Shown here: positions 50,425-60,926 of the stretch, piece by piece
How positions within the stretch are numbered: the first letter of the stretch is position 1
Layout: every line of letters begins with the position of its first letter
From: Candidatus Saccharimonadota bacterium
Lineage (GTDB): Bacteria; Patescibacteriota; Saccharimonadia; Saccharimonadales; UBA4665
DNA length: 64,000 nucleotides
Assembly (NCBI GenBank): GCA_002746885.1
Contig: PDRS01000006.1
Span: 186,001 to 250,000, forward strand
Reading direction: 5' to 3'
The notes under the pieces: generated by a model
What the model was told of the DNA's origin: nothing
The model's database searches: none
The model's input: only the letters and a program-made list of their open reading frames with translations
Translations under genes and position numbers: made by a program

Positions 50425-51516
50425 ATGAAACTAAAAGTTACTCAAGAAAATCTCTCGAAGGCACTTGGATATGTTGCGCGCGTCGCGAACAACCGAGGGA
50501 CGCTCCCTGTTCTTGCAAACGTTTTGCTTTCTATAGAAAACAACCGCCTAAAACTAGCGACGACAAATCTTGAGATTGCAATCTCGTGCACAATAGGTGC
50601 ACAGGTGCAAAACGAAGGAACAATAACAGTTCCTGCTCGACTATTTCAAGAACTTGTATCTGGGCTGCCGAGCGGTGTTATAGAGCTTGAACAAGATGAG
50701 CAGCGCTTAAAAATCTCAGCAGACCAATACAAATCAGTTATAAACGGCGTGAGTGCCGATGAGTTTCCAGTTATGCCGGCGATAGAAAAGGGCGCGACAC
50801 TTACTATTTCTGCGCAAACTATGAAAGAGGCGCTGCAACAGGTTTTGTTTGCTGCATCGAATGACGAGAGTCGGCCGGTTTTGACGGGTGTATGCGTGCG
50901 TTCACGGGATGGCGCGCTATATTTTGCTGCAACCGACAGCTATCGTTTGGCCGAAAAGAAGCTACATGAATTGAATCAGGATATTGCGGTGTTGATTCCG
51001 GCGTCTGCTCTTCATGATGTTCTTCGGGTGATTTCAGATAAAGATGAAGATGTCACTGTGTTATATGACGAGCAACAAGCATTGTTTACAGTGGGCGATG
51101 TGGAGATTGTAGCGCGTCTTATAGAAGGAAACTACCCAGACTATCGAAAACTAATTTCCTCAACATTTCAGACGACAGCGACGCTTTCTCGCGCCGAGTT
51201 TGTGAACATCGTAAAAGTCACGAGTTTATTTGCTCGCGAAAGCGCCGGTAGCGTGATGGTGAATGTGGACGAAGCGAGCAACAGTATATGGGTTCGGGCG
51301 GTTGCTTCACAGCTTGGGGAAAACAACGCGACCACCTCAGTAAAAGCCGAGGGTAGCGGTTCGATCACACTAAACTCACGCTATCTCCTGGAGGCGCTGC
51401 AAGCGATGAACGGAAAAGACGTCACAATTGGCTTTAACGGCAAAATAGAAGCCGTACTGCTCAGCGACCCCACGGAAGATGACTACAAACATATCATCAT
51501 GCCTCTGAAGAGCTAA
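50425..51516 (+). CDS. dnaN: DNA polymerase III beta subunit (sliding clamp)
   Basis: MKLKVTQENLSKALGYVARVA...; RPVLTGVCVRSRDGALYFAATDSYRLAEKK; downstream of dnaA. Confidence 0.95.
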   Translation: MKLKVTQENLSKALGYVARVANNRGTLPVLANVLLSIENNRLKLATTNLEIAISCTIGAQVQNEGTITVPARLFQELVSGLPSGVIELEQDEQRLKISADQYKSVINGVSADEFPVMPAIEKGATLTISAQTMKEALQQVLFAASNDESRPVLTGVCVRSRDGALYFAATDSYRLAEKKLHELNQDIAVLIPASALHDVLRVISDKDEDVTVLYDEQQALFTVGDVEIVARLIEGNYPDYRKLISSTFQTTATLSRAEFVNIVKVTSLFARESAGSVMVNVDEASNSIWVRAVASQLGENNATTSVKAEGSGSITLNSRYLLEALQAMNGKDVTIGFNGKIEAVLLSDPTEDDYKHIIMPLKS

Positions 51517-51517
51517 A

Positions 51518-52153
51518 CTAGTACGCGTTTACCGCGTCGAGTACGGGTATGGGTATATCTTTGGTGTTGTATTTAGTGAACACTAGTTTTGGTGTGCCTA
51601 CCAACTGCCAAGAGTCACCGTCTTTTTTGATAAGAACTTTCAAGATGTCAGTATCACTATCCCCGGCTTGATCTTCGGTTGGTGTGAGGGTTGATATATA
51701 CCACGTGCCATGGTCGCGGAGTGTTCCCTCTGCTAAAACGTAGCTAGACCCGTTTTGAATATTACTAAACACAGCCTGCGAAAGAGCTTCGCGGTTTTCT
51801 TTGAGTATCATCTTGATTTTTTCTTTGGAATATTCTGGGTTTATGACAACTGTGTCGCTAGCACCATTTTCGAACCCATCGGCGTAGCCGGGTGCTCCGT
51901 CGTAACGCACAAACACAGTTAACTCTTTTTGTATACGAACACTGTCGCCGCTTTTCTGTATGCGAGCGATTTCTTTCTCGGTAACTCCAGCTTGTGCACC
52001 AGAAACATCGACAACACGAACGTTTTTAGCGTTCTTGAAAGAAACGGTTAGTACTCGAGTTGAGGATATGTGTCGAAAATAAACAAATCCAACCACACCT
52101 AAAATAATGAAAGGAACAGCGATTAGTACTAGACGAAATTTGCGGCGCATCAT
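51518..52153 (-). CDS. Hypothetical membrane-anchored protein
   Basis: N-terminal TM (FRLVLIAVPFIILGVVGFVYF); adjoining the PEGA-like gene. Confidence 0.65.
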   Translation of the reverse strand: MMRRKFRLVLIAVPFIILGVVGFVYFRHISSTRVLTVSFKNAKNVRVVDVSGAQAGVTEKEIARIQKSGDSVRIQKELTVFVRYDGAPGYADGFENGASDTVVINPEYSKEKIKMILKENREALSQAVFSNIQNGSSYVLAEGTLRDHGTWYISTLTPTEDQAGDSDTDILKVLIKKDGDSWQLVGTPKLVFTKYNTKDIPIPVLDAVNAY

Positions 52154-52764
52154 TACTGTTTTTCTCCTGTTGTGGGGTTAACGAAATCATCAAAGCGGAT
52201 ATCGAGTTCACTGAGTTTATAGCCGGAGTCTTGCAACCACTGGAGCGCCTTTTGTCTGCCGGCTGCTGTGCTGTTGCCGATGAGGAGATAGACGCTGTTA
52301 TCATCTTTGAGCCCATAATCAATACTGTATGGGCCAGCAATTTCATAGTGTGGTAGTAGAGTAGTGATGGGTGATTCGTCGCTGATACTCTCGCCGATAA
52401 TATTGGCCATTTGCCCAGCATAGGCTTCGCGGCGAGCCGTTGTGTCGTTTTGGTTTGCCCATTCTTTGGCGCTTTCCGAAATGGGTCGGGGCGCAAAATA
52501 CAAATCAGTCGTTTTTAGTGAAACAGATACGACGTGCTTCTCTGTTTCAAAACCTTCTTTGCTAGCCGCGAAGGTGTGAGCGCCGGGTTTTAGGAAAATA
52601 CTTCCGCCGGCATCCTTGCCATCTACGCTGAATGTTACATCTTCGGGGAGCGCATGGAGGTTGACGCGTATTTTTCCGGCGTTTGACGATGAATTGAGTA
52701 GTAAAACAACCACCAGACCGACTACACCTATAACAAGGAGAAGTTTTGCTTTTATATTATTCAT
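52153..52764 (-). CDS. PEGA-like domain membrane protein
   Basis: IRVNLHALPEDVTFSVDGKDAGGSIFLKPGAHTFAASKEGFETEKHVVSV. Confidence 0.75.
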   Translation of the reverse strand: MNNIKAKLLLVIGVVGLVVVLLLNSSSNAGKIRVNLHALPEDVTFSVDGKDAGGSIFLKPGAHTFAASKEGFETEKHVVSVSLKTTDLYFAPRPISESAKEWANQNDTTARREAYAGQMANIIGESISDESPITTLLPHYEIAGPYSIDYGLKDDNSVYLLIGNSTAAGRQKALQWLQDSGYKLSELDIRFDDFVNPTTGEKQ

Positions 52765-54754
52765 TGCTGCCTCCTATGTAACGATAAATATGATCCGCCG
52801 TGAGCGGGTTTTCTCTTCCTGCCATTGGTGATCGCCAGCTTCTACCACCACGACCGCCGATCGAAGCTGACGCGACAGCTGTTGCGAACTCAGCGGGGCT
52901 ACCGTCTGCGTTTGAGCCGGTTTGGCCTGGTCCAACATATATGAATGTGTGTCCCTCACCCTTACTGATGGCAATGTCGCCTGGTTGTAGGTCGGCGGTT
53001 GTTTCGACATCAATTTTTCTATACAAACCACTTTTTTGTATATGTTCATGTTGGCGTTCGACGTTTCCGCCGCCACCGTATTTTGGATCGACACCACTAT
53101 CTCGCATGACGAGCGTTACAAAACCACCACAGTCAACACCGGGCTTTGCAAGAGTACCCACATACCGACCGCCCTCTTTTAGTGCGCTCTTTACAGCCGA
53201 CTCGTATGACGGTTTGAGTTTGGTGTATGGCGGGGATGTGTAGGTCGGCCAGGCGTAGTTAAGCGCGGTTTGCACGGCATCGCCTGCTGCCGCGCCAGAG
53301 CATCCTTCGGAGTTTGACCGAGAGGCGTCCTTTGCGGGGCGAACTGCTCGCATAATCCCATCAGCAATACCCTTTGCGTATATGTCGGTATTGAAGCCTG
53401 TCTGTCCGACTTCGTTATATATCCAGGGTACCTTCGAAAGAAGCTGCACAACGGGTAAATTACCAGCGGAGAGCCCTGGTCTTCCATCAAAGACGATGTC
53501 GTGTATCTTTGCTCCAGGTTCCCCCGCCGCCTTTCGTGCGGCTACCATCGCCTGCGCATAGGCTTGGCTTTTTTGAGCGAGTGCTTTATCTTCAAAAACC
53601 GTTTTTTTGCCGTTTTCATTCGTTCGGTAGTTGCCTACTTTTTGCGGCGACACCCAGGAGGAGGAGCCGCCGAACTTTCCTGGTGTGTTATGTATGCTCA
53701 CGGCTATGGCAGCATTTGCTTTGTTGGCTATTAAGGCACGTTGCTTGAGGTTAACGTAGTCTTTTTCTGATTTTTTTGTCATAATAACGGTGTAACCTTT
53801 TTCTTCGAGAGTTTTTTTGACTTTTTGTGCAACTTCCCATACCTGTTTGCGTTCGGTGGGGTTTGAGCTGTCGCCGATGTATAGGCCGGTTTCGGAGTCT
53901 TTCTCGGCTCCCTGTTTGTCTATGCCGGAATGACCAGGGTCAAGCACAACCTTTCCGGCGCTCCCACGGAGCAAGGAGTCATCCGATACGCACTCGCAGC
54001 CCGTGCTGGCGCTTATGGTGGTGTTTCCTGTTTTGGGGTATTTCAGGGCAATTTGGGCGGCCTTGAAGCGTTCGGTATAGGCTTTGTCTCCCGCACCCTC
54101 CATGGTTATTTCGTAGTATTTTACTGCCTCCATAAGGTCTGTTTGCGTAAACCCAGCAAGCATATTCATGTGGGCCGTGGGGCTTCTGTTGTTCATGTGC
54201 CACCACACAAGGTCAAGCTGTGTCTGTAGTTCGTATATTGGGCCGGTTATACCGGCATCCTCGGCGGCTCTTATGACTTTGCGGGCGGGTGTCCACTGAA
54301 TAAGTCCCCAACCGCCATTTGCGGGGGTTACTTCATTTGGGTCTTTTGTGCGGTCTGGGGTGAACTTGGTTTGTGTGTTTTGCGGGTCTCCTGTCGATTC
54401 GCGCGCGATATTGCCAATGATGGCTGCCGCCTGAATATCTGTCAGAATCGGATTGCCGTTGGCGTCTTTTTTCGAAAGAAAATAGTTATAAGCCTGCTCA
54501 AGGTTTTTTTGGAAATCGCTTGAGGTGACAACAGACCCCGCCGAGCTTTCGCCACAGGAATTAGCGCTGTCTGGCACCCAGTCCTCCCAGCCAAACTTCA
54601 ATGCTTGGCAGTCTAGGTCTGACATTCCGCTTGGGCAGTCTTCCACGGCAACCGCTGGCGGCGCCATAGAGAGAGTGGTAATTATAAGCATACACAATGC
54701 TACTCCAATATACTTAACTCGCTGAAAAAACATTAGCTCCCTCCTCCTGCACAA
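52757..54754 (-). CDS. Three-domain peptidoglycan hydrolase: phage-tail-lysozyme-like + amidase_3 + NlpC/P60-like
   Basis: IIGNIARESTGDPQNTQTKF..GGWGLIQWTPARK; VVLDPGHSG..IAVSIHN; VDCGGFVTLVMRDSG..GHTFIYVG; signal peptide. Confidence 0.85.
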   Translation of the reverse strand: MCRRRELMFFQRVKYIGVALCMLIITTLSMAPPAVAVEDCPSGMSDLDCQALKFGWEDWVPDSANSCGESSAGSVVTSSDFQKNLEQAYNYFLSKKDANGNPILTDIQAAAIIGNIARESTGDPQNTQTKFTPDRTKDPNEVTPANGGWGLIQWTPARKVIRAAEDAGITGPIYELQTQLDLVWWHMNNRSPTAHMNMLAGFTQTDLMEAVKYYEITMEGAGDKAYTERFKAAQIALKYPKTGNTTISASTGCECVSDDSLLRGSAGKVVLDPGHSGIDKQGAEKDSETGLYIGDSSNPTERKQVWEVAQKVKKTLEEKGYTVIMTKKSEKDYVNLKQRALIANKANAAIAVSIHNTPGKFGGSSSWVSPQKVGNYRTNENGKKTVFEDKALAQKSQAYAQAMVAARKAAGEPGAKIHDIVFDGRPGLSAGNLPVVQLLSKVPWIYNEVGQTGFNTDIYAKGIADGIMRAVRPAKDASRSNSEGCSGAAAGDAVQTALNYAWPTYTSPPYTKLKPSYESAVKSALKEGGRYVGTLAKPGVDCGGFVTLVMRDSGVDPKYGGGGNVERQHEHIQKSGLYRKIDVETTADLQPGDIAISKGEGHTFIYVGPGQTGSNADGSPAEFATAVASASIGGRGGRSWRSPMAGRENPLTADHIYRYIGGSNE

Positions 54755-57700
54755 CGACTACTACTTTGGATTGGATCCCAGTGCCATGACTCGCCCGCAA
54801 GCTGCCGAAATCCGTACTTTTCCGCATTATTATACAACCAGTTCCACACAGGGCTGCTCGGGTCTTTTACCCTATTATTACAGCTAGCGCCCACAAGCTT
54901 TATCCCCGTGCCAGCAAAGTCTATCGCGATACCCATCTGGTGATTTGAATCCCCGGGCTTGGCGACGGCGTAGTACGAGTTGCGGTTACATGAATTGTTT
55001 CTGTAGCAAGCTCGGCAGGCGGCGTTATTGTCGCATAGCTCAATAGAGTGTTGCATAGAGCGGTACCCGCTTGCCGCAGAAAGCGTGAGCCCCGAAGCTT
55101 TTGCGTCTTTGAACATTGCAACAGTGTTTGCCGAAATGCGTGCATTTACGACAAGATCTCCATGCGCACCCACAACACCACCCCCTCCATTACTCTCCGA
55201 CGAGGTGCTTTTGAAGCCTGAAACCGCACAAATACGAATCGGTATTTTCTGGCCGTCGTTGTAGCCGTCTACGATACCTAGGTCTCGCGTGCCGTCTGCA
55301 CAGCCCAAAGATTCTGAGCTCGCAAACAACTCAGACTGGTCAATGCTCGAACTATTGCTGTCTATGCTTGTCGTACCGGCGAACGACCCTGTTGGTAGCA
55401 GACCCGCATCAAACATGCCGCCAGCAGAGCTCGCTATTGAACGTATGAGTAGGCACGGCTCGGGTTTATTTGGGGTAGCTTCACCTGTGTCTGGATCCTG
55501 TTCCATACTGTCGAGGAATTCCTTTTCAAAACTACGGTTGGCGCACCGGTCGTTCCAGTATTTTTCTGGGTCGCTTGGGATTTCGGAGGCACCGTAGCCG
55601 AAATGTTTTACGCCGAATGGACTCGATGTTCCGGTCGTTACGGCATTGGCTTTTTGGGCGGAAAAAAGACTTCCCAGACCAGCTCCGAGTCGTTGCGCTG
55701 GCCCTGTGAATAGACTTGCGATGCTCGCGGAGGGTATGCTAGAGCGTGCCGGTAAGCGTAGCGCCAACTGAGAAGTCAGCGAATATGGGGTTTCTGTGCT
55801 CGTTAATCTTGCTAGCAGTGATTTTTCTCGGAAGTTTGCTCGTTCGTCGGCTAGATACTGGTTCTGAATCCGTGTATACGCCGTGTTGGTGATTGGGGCG
55901 GCTCCAGTTTCTAGCATAGCCGCTTTTTCGAACGTTACTTGAGCTCCTGCGGTACTCATCGCTAAAATTCTGCCGCCACTTAGGTTTAGAAAAGGATTGG
56001 GTTTTAGGTGGTCGATGATCCACTGAACGGCGTCACCGATATGCTGTTTTCCCCAGTCGAGAAGAGTCTTGCACGGCCCAATACAGGTCTTTTCGAAGGC
56101 TAGGTTTGCGACTCCGCCGACCCCATCCTCGATTAACAGATATATATCGTTGATTCCGTTGAGCACAGCATCGTTCACGGCCATAAAATTAAAGTAGCCC
56201 TCCACGAAGGGGTTGTGGCGTACGTCGTAGGCTACGTTTGCGGCGTCGCCTGCATTTGTGAAATCTTCCTCGGGGCAGATTTGCATGCCTTGTGGAATAG
56301 GGTTGCCGTCATCGCAAATAAATCCAAGTGAGTTTGGTGCCTGCGCAGAAGCAGTGCCGATAAGCCGCCCGAAAGACGTGAAAACATTATTTTGCGCGAC
56401 TGTTTTTCCGAAATAACTTTCGTATATTGGATGCGTAGTCATGTCCTGCCCTTCGCTGAGCGTATCGGCGAGCGAGCCTGCTGCGGTAAGGTCTATGTTT
56501 CCGCTCTTTAGTTCTCCTGCAGAGCTTTGATACATCGCAAACATACTGGCCGCTGTAGCGGCATTTGTCTCATATGACATATACTTCATGAAAGCTGGCG
56601 CAGTGCTAACAAAGTTTTTTATACTAATGAGCAATGAAATTTGTCCGGCATATGGTATAACCTTCCCGATTGCCTTTCCTGTGGCCTTGCCAGCGGTCTC
56701 AAAGCCAAGTTTTTGACCAAGTTTTTCGCCAATTTTACTAGATAAATATCCACTAAAACCAAGCTTATTGATATCTTTCGCTCTTGTGACTAGTGTGCCT
56801 AACTTTTCAGCCCCCGGACCTCGTATATATGCCTTGAGTTTTGTGTCGAGCTCCCTATGAAAACGGGATTTTGGTTCTTCTCTAGGGTCTGTGGACGGGG
56901 TGATAGTTGCGTCGCAAAAATCTGGATCCATGATACAGTCAATTAGTAGGCCGTATGTTTCACCGGCAACCCCCGAGACTTTTTGCGTAAGCCATAGTTT
57001 ACCGGCGAGGAGCTTGGCTTCTTTTTTATCTGTAAATTTATCTCGAATATCACACGCCATGAGGCAGCGTTTTACGTGGAAACGTCTCTCCAGCAGCTTG
57101 CCATACTGATAGCGTTTATAGGTTTTGTCCCATAAGGTTCCTTCTCTCAGGGCGGTATTTATTGCTCGACGAATGTCGCTCCGTTTCACTTCCTTTGCGT
57201 CAAGGTCAAACAGAGATATCTCGCCCTTTTGTAGCTTGAGGAACTGAGCATCATTCCCTATACTGTGTCCGTTCACAGTCATATAAAACTTGTTAGTTTT
57301 TGTGTTTTTACCAATTATTATGCCGTGCTTTTTCCCAAGCTCCTGCTGGAGCTTACTTTGAGACCAGGCTTGGTACATTTTTGCAATTGGGGTCGTACCT
57401 GAAACAACAACAACGCACCCAGGGTCTATGCTTTTTTTGCACCCAGGGGTGCCAAGAGCTCGCATAACGTGCTTCCCGAGGTATACGCCGAAGGCATTGC
57501 TAATGCCCCTTTGCATGGCTTCTTGCGTTGAAGCCATAGCTTTTCCCTCAATCATGCCCACGAAGGATCCCACTTTAAGGGGTAGCATCAGGAAGAAGAT
57601 AAGAGCGGCGCTGCCTCCACCAACCCCCGCCGCCGCTGTAGCAACAGCAAGCCGTTTGCGGATATTTGACTTACCCTTAAAGCTCTTTGCGAGTCTATCG

Positions 57701-58005
57701 TCTTTCTGTGAGCCTTTTCCGGTAAAGCCTAAGCCAAGTCGTTCCTGGATGTCTCCGAGGGCGCTGTTGCCGTATTTGCTATCTGGTCTTTCCTCTTGGT
57801 CTTTCAGGTCTTTGGCTCTTGCGGCCGTCTCTTTCCTCCATTTTCGCGGATCCCACCAGGGTGCACCCGGCTGCTCTGCGCTACTGGGGGCGCCGGGTGT
57901 GTTGCTGTTTTCTGGGGGTCTGTCGTGGACCTGCGTCGGCTGAACACCTGGATCATTATGGTCGTCGGGGGTGTTATCTTGTTGTTCGTCATCGTAAACT
58001 GACAT
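54733..58005 (-). CDS. Large membrane protein with C-terminal VanY-type D,D-carboxypeptidase domain
   Basis: ASGYRSMQHSIELC...GDSNHQMGIAIDFAGTG...ESWHWDP zinc-ligand motifs; N-terminal TM region after an acidic/proline-rich tail. Confidence 0.85.
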   Translation of the reverse strand: MSVYDDEQQDNTPDDHNDPGVQPTQVHDRPPENSNTPGAPSSAEQPGAPWWDPRKWRKETAARAKDLKDQEERPDSKYGNSALGDIQERLGLGFTGKGSQKDDRLAKSFKGKSNIRKRLAVATAAAGVGGGSAALIFFLMLPLKVGSFVGMIEGKAMASTQEAMQRGISNAFGVYLGKHVMRALGTPGCKKSIDPGCVVVVSGTTPIAKMYQAWSQSKLQQELGKKHGIIIGKNTKTNKFYMTVNGHSIGNDAQFLKLQKGEISLFDLDAKEVKRSDIRRAINTALREGTLWDKTYKRYQYGKLLERRFHVKRCLMACDIRDKFTDKKEAKLLAGKLWLTQKVSGVAGETYGLLIDCIMDPDFCDATITPSTDPREEPKSRFHRELDTKLKAYIRGPGAEKLGTLVTRAKDINKLGFSGYLSSKIGEKLGQKLGFETAGKATGKAIGKVIPYAGQISLLISIKNFVSTAPAFMKYMSYETNAATAASMFAMYQSSAGELKSGNIDLTAAGSLADTLSEGQDMTTHPIYESYFGKTVAQNNVFTSFGRLIGTASAQAPNSLGFICDDGNPIPQGMQICPEEDFTNAGDAANVAYDVRHNPFVEGYFNFMAVNDAVLNGINDIYLLIEDGVGGVANLAFEKTCIGPCKTLLDWGKQHIGDAVQWIIDHLKPNPFLNLSGGRILAMSTAGAQVTFEKAAMLETGAAPITNTAYTRIQNQYLADERANFREKSLLARLTSTETPYSLTSQLALRLPARSSIPSASIASLFTGPAQRLGAGLGSLFSAQKANAVTTGTSSPFGVKHFGYGASEIPSDPEKYWNDRCANRSFEKEFLDSMEQDPDTGEATPNKPEPCLLIRSIASSAGGMFDAGLLPTGSFAGTTSIDSNSSSIDQSELFASSESLGCADGTRDLGIVDGYNDGQKIPIRICAVSGFKSTSSESNGGGGVVGAHGDLVVNARISANTVAMFKDAKASGLTLSAASGYRSMQHSIELCDNNAACRACYRNNSCNRNSYYAVAKPGDSNHQMGIAIDFAGTGIKLVGASCNNRVKDPSSPVWNWLYNNAEKYGFRQLAGESWHWDPIQSSSRCAGGGS

Positions 58006-58013
58006 TTTTTCAC

Positions 58014-59945
58014 CTATGAAATATTATTTGCGCTTCCTGGGTATAGTTGATTTTGAAGGTCTATGGTACCTTGCGTCTGATCCAGGCTGCCCTGCTTCAT
58101 TGCCTGGATTTGCTGGGGGTTTGTGGTGATAAGACCGGTTTCGGTAGGGCTGGCAACCACTTGAATGTGGACGTGGTTCTGTCCAGCAAAGAATAGACCC
58201 TGCCCCACGGGGAACTGTCCAAGCCGTTTCTTTTCTTCTTCGGTGAGCTTGAAAACATCGGCCAGCACGTCGACAGCGCTACTCGACTGCTTCAGGAGCA
58301 TCTGCATGCTGGCGTTCGCGACGATGGCGCGACCCATGCGCGAGCCCATGAAGTCTTCCACGTCTTGGGTAATGGTGGTAATGCCCAGGTTGTATTTGCG
58401 CGCCCGCTTCGCGAGACTAAAGAGAAAGTTTGCGCTATCTTCATATTTCATGAGCTGCCAGGCTTCATCAACGACCAAAATTCGTTTTTTCTGATCGCCT
58501 TTTGTCTTGTTCCATATGTAGTTTAGTACTATGTACATGGCAACTGGCCGCAGTTCATCTTCGAGGTCGCGAATATTAAACACCACCAGAGGATTGTTGA
58601 TATTGATATTACTTTGTTGACTGAAAATACCCGCAAAAGTGCCGCTTGTATATTTGCGTAGGCGTTGTGCGAGTTGTGGGCCAGTTCCGCCCATGTGAAG
58701 TAATGTGTCGTAGAGGTCAGTAATGGTGGGTGGTACGGATGAATGTGTGAGTGGGTCTTGGGTGATACCCGCTTTGGCGTAGGTGTCCATGAGTGCGGCG
58801 TCTAGATCGGCTTCTTCTGCGGGCGAGAGAGCGGGGGCGAGTGTGTTGTTGCCGCCAAGCAGTTGGGCTTGTGCTCCCCCCATCATGAGGCGCAGTAGTC
58901 CGTGTAGCGTGATGAGGTTTGAGCGCAGGGCGTTATCGGCTTCTTCATCGCTGTCAACTGCTCGCGGCAGGTCAAATGGGTTTATGCGTGTGGTTGAGTT
59001 TAGGCTGAGACGGACATACGCACCGGCGACGGCGTCGCACATTCGCTCGTATTCGTTTTCTGGGTCGATGATGAAAATTTCAGTGCCAAACATAAGGCTA
59101 CGCAGCGCTTCTAGTTTTACGGTAAAGCTCTTTCCTGCGCCAGATTTTGCAAAAACCACCGAATTGCCATTTTCCAGACTGAAACGATCAAATATGACGA
59201 GGCCGCTGTTATGCATGTTTATGCCGTATAAAATACCGTTGTCCTGGCTGAGGTCGGCACTCGTGAACGGAAAGCTCGTGCTGATAGCGCCGGTGCTCAT
59301 GTTGCGGCGTATTTGGAGCTGATCAAGCATTTGTGGGATGACGCTGTTTAGGCCCTGCTCCTGTTGCGAAGTGGCTGGTTTGCTGTAAACGAGCTGTTGG
59401 CCGAGCATACTTTCCACTTTATGGCTGACAAACTCAAGCTCTTCTTGGCTGCTGGCATATATCGTGAAATACAAACCAAAGCGGAAGAAGCGCTCTTCGC
59501 CGACCTGGAGTTTGTCGCGCATTTCTTCGGCGTCAAGTATGGCGGCTTGCTTGCCAGGATCGCGTACGCGGCCTTTTTCTGAATCTATTTGTAGGCCAGC
59601 TTCTAGTTGCGTCACCTTTTTCCGCAAGTTTTCTAGCACAACCTGACTTTCTACGGGGTATACATAAATGGACAGATCCATCACCTCGTCGAGGTTTACC
59701 AACCCGCTCAGCCAACCAGTGTATATCTGTCGCGGATAGCCGTAAACGTAATATGTTCGGGCAAAACGAGTGCCAAGTCTGAAAAACGAACTGGAAAACT
59801 CCAAGCTGCTTGGAGCAATGAAGTCTCTCAGGGCGGTAATACCTTTACGGAAGGCTTCATTTACCTCGGCCTGCTCCTTTGCTTGCTGTGCCTGCGCGAG
59901 CGCAACTGGATCTACTGGCGGCTGCTTCTTTTTACCAAACAGCAT
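58014..59945 (-). CDS. virB4: VirB4/TraC-like type IV secretion ATPase
   Basis: VVFAKSGAGKSFTVKLEALRSLMFGTEIFIIDPENEYERM; RILVVDEAWQLMKYEDSANFLFSLAKRARKYNLGITTITQDVEDF. Confidence 0.92.
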   Translation of the reverse strand: MLFGKKKQPPVDPVALAQAQQAKEQAEVNEAFRKGITALRDFIAPSSLEFSSSFFRLGTRFARTYYVYGYPRQIYTGWLSGLVNLDEVMDLSIYVYPVESQVVLENLRKKVTQLEAGLQIDSEKGRVRDPGKQAAILDAEEMRDKLQVGEERFFRFGLYFTIYASSQEELEFVSHKVESMLGQQLVYSKPATSQQEQGLNSVIPQMLDQLQIRRNMSTGAISTSFPFTSADLSQDNGILYGINMHNSGLVIFDRFSLENGNSVVFAKSGAGKSFTVKLEALRSLMFGTEIFIIDPENEYERMCDAVAGAYVRLSLNSTTRINPFDLPRAVDSDEEADNALRSNLITLHGLLRLMMGGAQAQLLGGNNTLAPALSPAEEADLDAALMDTYAKAGITQDPLTHSSVPPTITDLYDTLLHMGGTGPQLAQRLRKYTSGTFAGIFSQQSNININNPLVVFNIRDLEDELRPVAMYIVLNYIWNKTKGDQKKRILVVDEAWQLMKYEDSANFLFSLAKRARKYNLGITTITQDVEDFMGSRMGRAIVANASMQMLLKQSSSAVDVLADVFKLTEEEKKRLGQFPVGQGLFFAGQNHVHIQVVASPTETGLITTNPQQIQAMKQGSLDQTQGTIDLQNQLYPGSANNIS

Positions 59946-60024
59946 CAGAAGCTCCTCCCATAAGACAGCCTATGGCGACTGTCGCTTGTTCGAAACCACA
60001 TATCGCTTAGCTGTCTAGCTATCA

Positions 60025-60909
60025 TCATTCCATTTCCCTCTGTAGGTGTTGTTGTGTTGCCCTGCCCTCGCCTTTTTGTATGACTTCGGCAGTGAGGTCG
60101 TTGAAGTTTTTGAGCTGCTGTCTTGTGGCGGTGTCGGGGTTGTAGGTGTCGTAGTACAGCTCTATGAGCTCTTGGGTATCGAGCGGTAAACCCTGCACGC
60201 CGCACTGTTGGAGGCCGCCCAATACTGCCTGAACGCGGTTGCGTAGCTCATCTTTTGCTTTTACAAGGTCTGGTTCGTTGATGACGACGTGACTTTCTGC
60301 TTTGTTAAACAGCTCAATAAAGCCGCTAAAGAAGTTTTTGCTCTGCGTGATCGCCGCCTGTCGCGAATCAGCATTTGGTTCGTACGGTATAACCACATAG
60401 AATTTTTTGTCCATGATGTTGGTTTGCAGTGCAAGTTGATCAATGTAGCCGATGTAATCATCCATCAGTAGGGCAAGAAGCATGTTGTCGTGTTCGGTGC
60501 GGATTTTGTCGAGTTTCTCTATGTATGGCTGAAGGTCAACTTTCTGTGAGCGAACAAAAATTTGGATAGGAAAATAGAGCGAATTCAAAAACCCCTGGTA
60601 AGCGTACTCGGTGCTTTCTTGCTCCTGGGCGCTCATAAGATCAAAGTTAATGCTTTTGACCATGACAACTGCTCGGTATGTTCCGTCGTTCATAATGACG
60701 ATACCGTCGCGAATTTCGGCAATCTGGAGCGCGTTTTGTGTGCTGTTTTGGTTGCTCTTTGGTTTGGTGGCGGCTGTCGGTGGGGTTTGCTGTTGTACGT
60801 TGCCCGCTTGCGTTGCTTGTGTCTGCGGTTGCGGGGCTGGGGGCGACGCATAACCTGTAGGAGGGACTGGCGGTGGTTGAGTTGGGTATGGTTGCTGATC
60901 TGGACTCAT
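60025..60909 (-). CDS. TraC/VirB4 N-terminal-like protein (T4SS cluster)
   Basis: IRDGIVIMNDGTYRAVVMVKSINFDLMSAQEQESTEYAYQGFLNSLYFPIQIFVRSQKVDL. Confidence 0.7.
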   Translation of the reverse strand: MSPDQQPYPTQPPPVPPTGYASPPAPQPQTQATQAGNVQQQTPPTAATKPKSNQNSTQNALQIAEIRDGIVIMNDGTYRAVVMVKSINFDLMSAQEQESTEYAYQGFLNSLYFPIQIFVRSQKVDLQPYIEKLDKIRTEHDNMLLALLMDDYIGYIDQLALQTNIMDKKFYVVIPYEPNADSRQAAITQSKNFFSGFIELFNKAESHVVINEPDLVKAKDELRNRVQAVLGGLQQCGVQGLPLDTQELIELYYDTYNPDTATRQQLKNFNDLTAEVIQKGEGRATQQHLQREME

Positions 60910-60926
60910 AGTGTATACCTGCTAGT

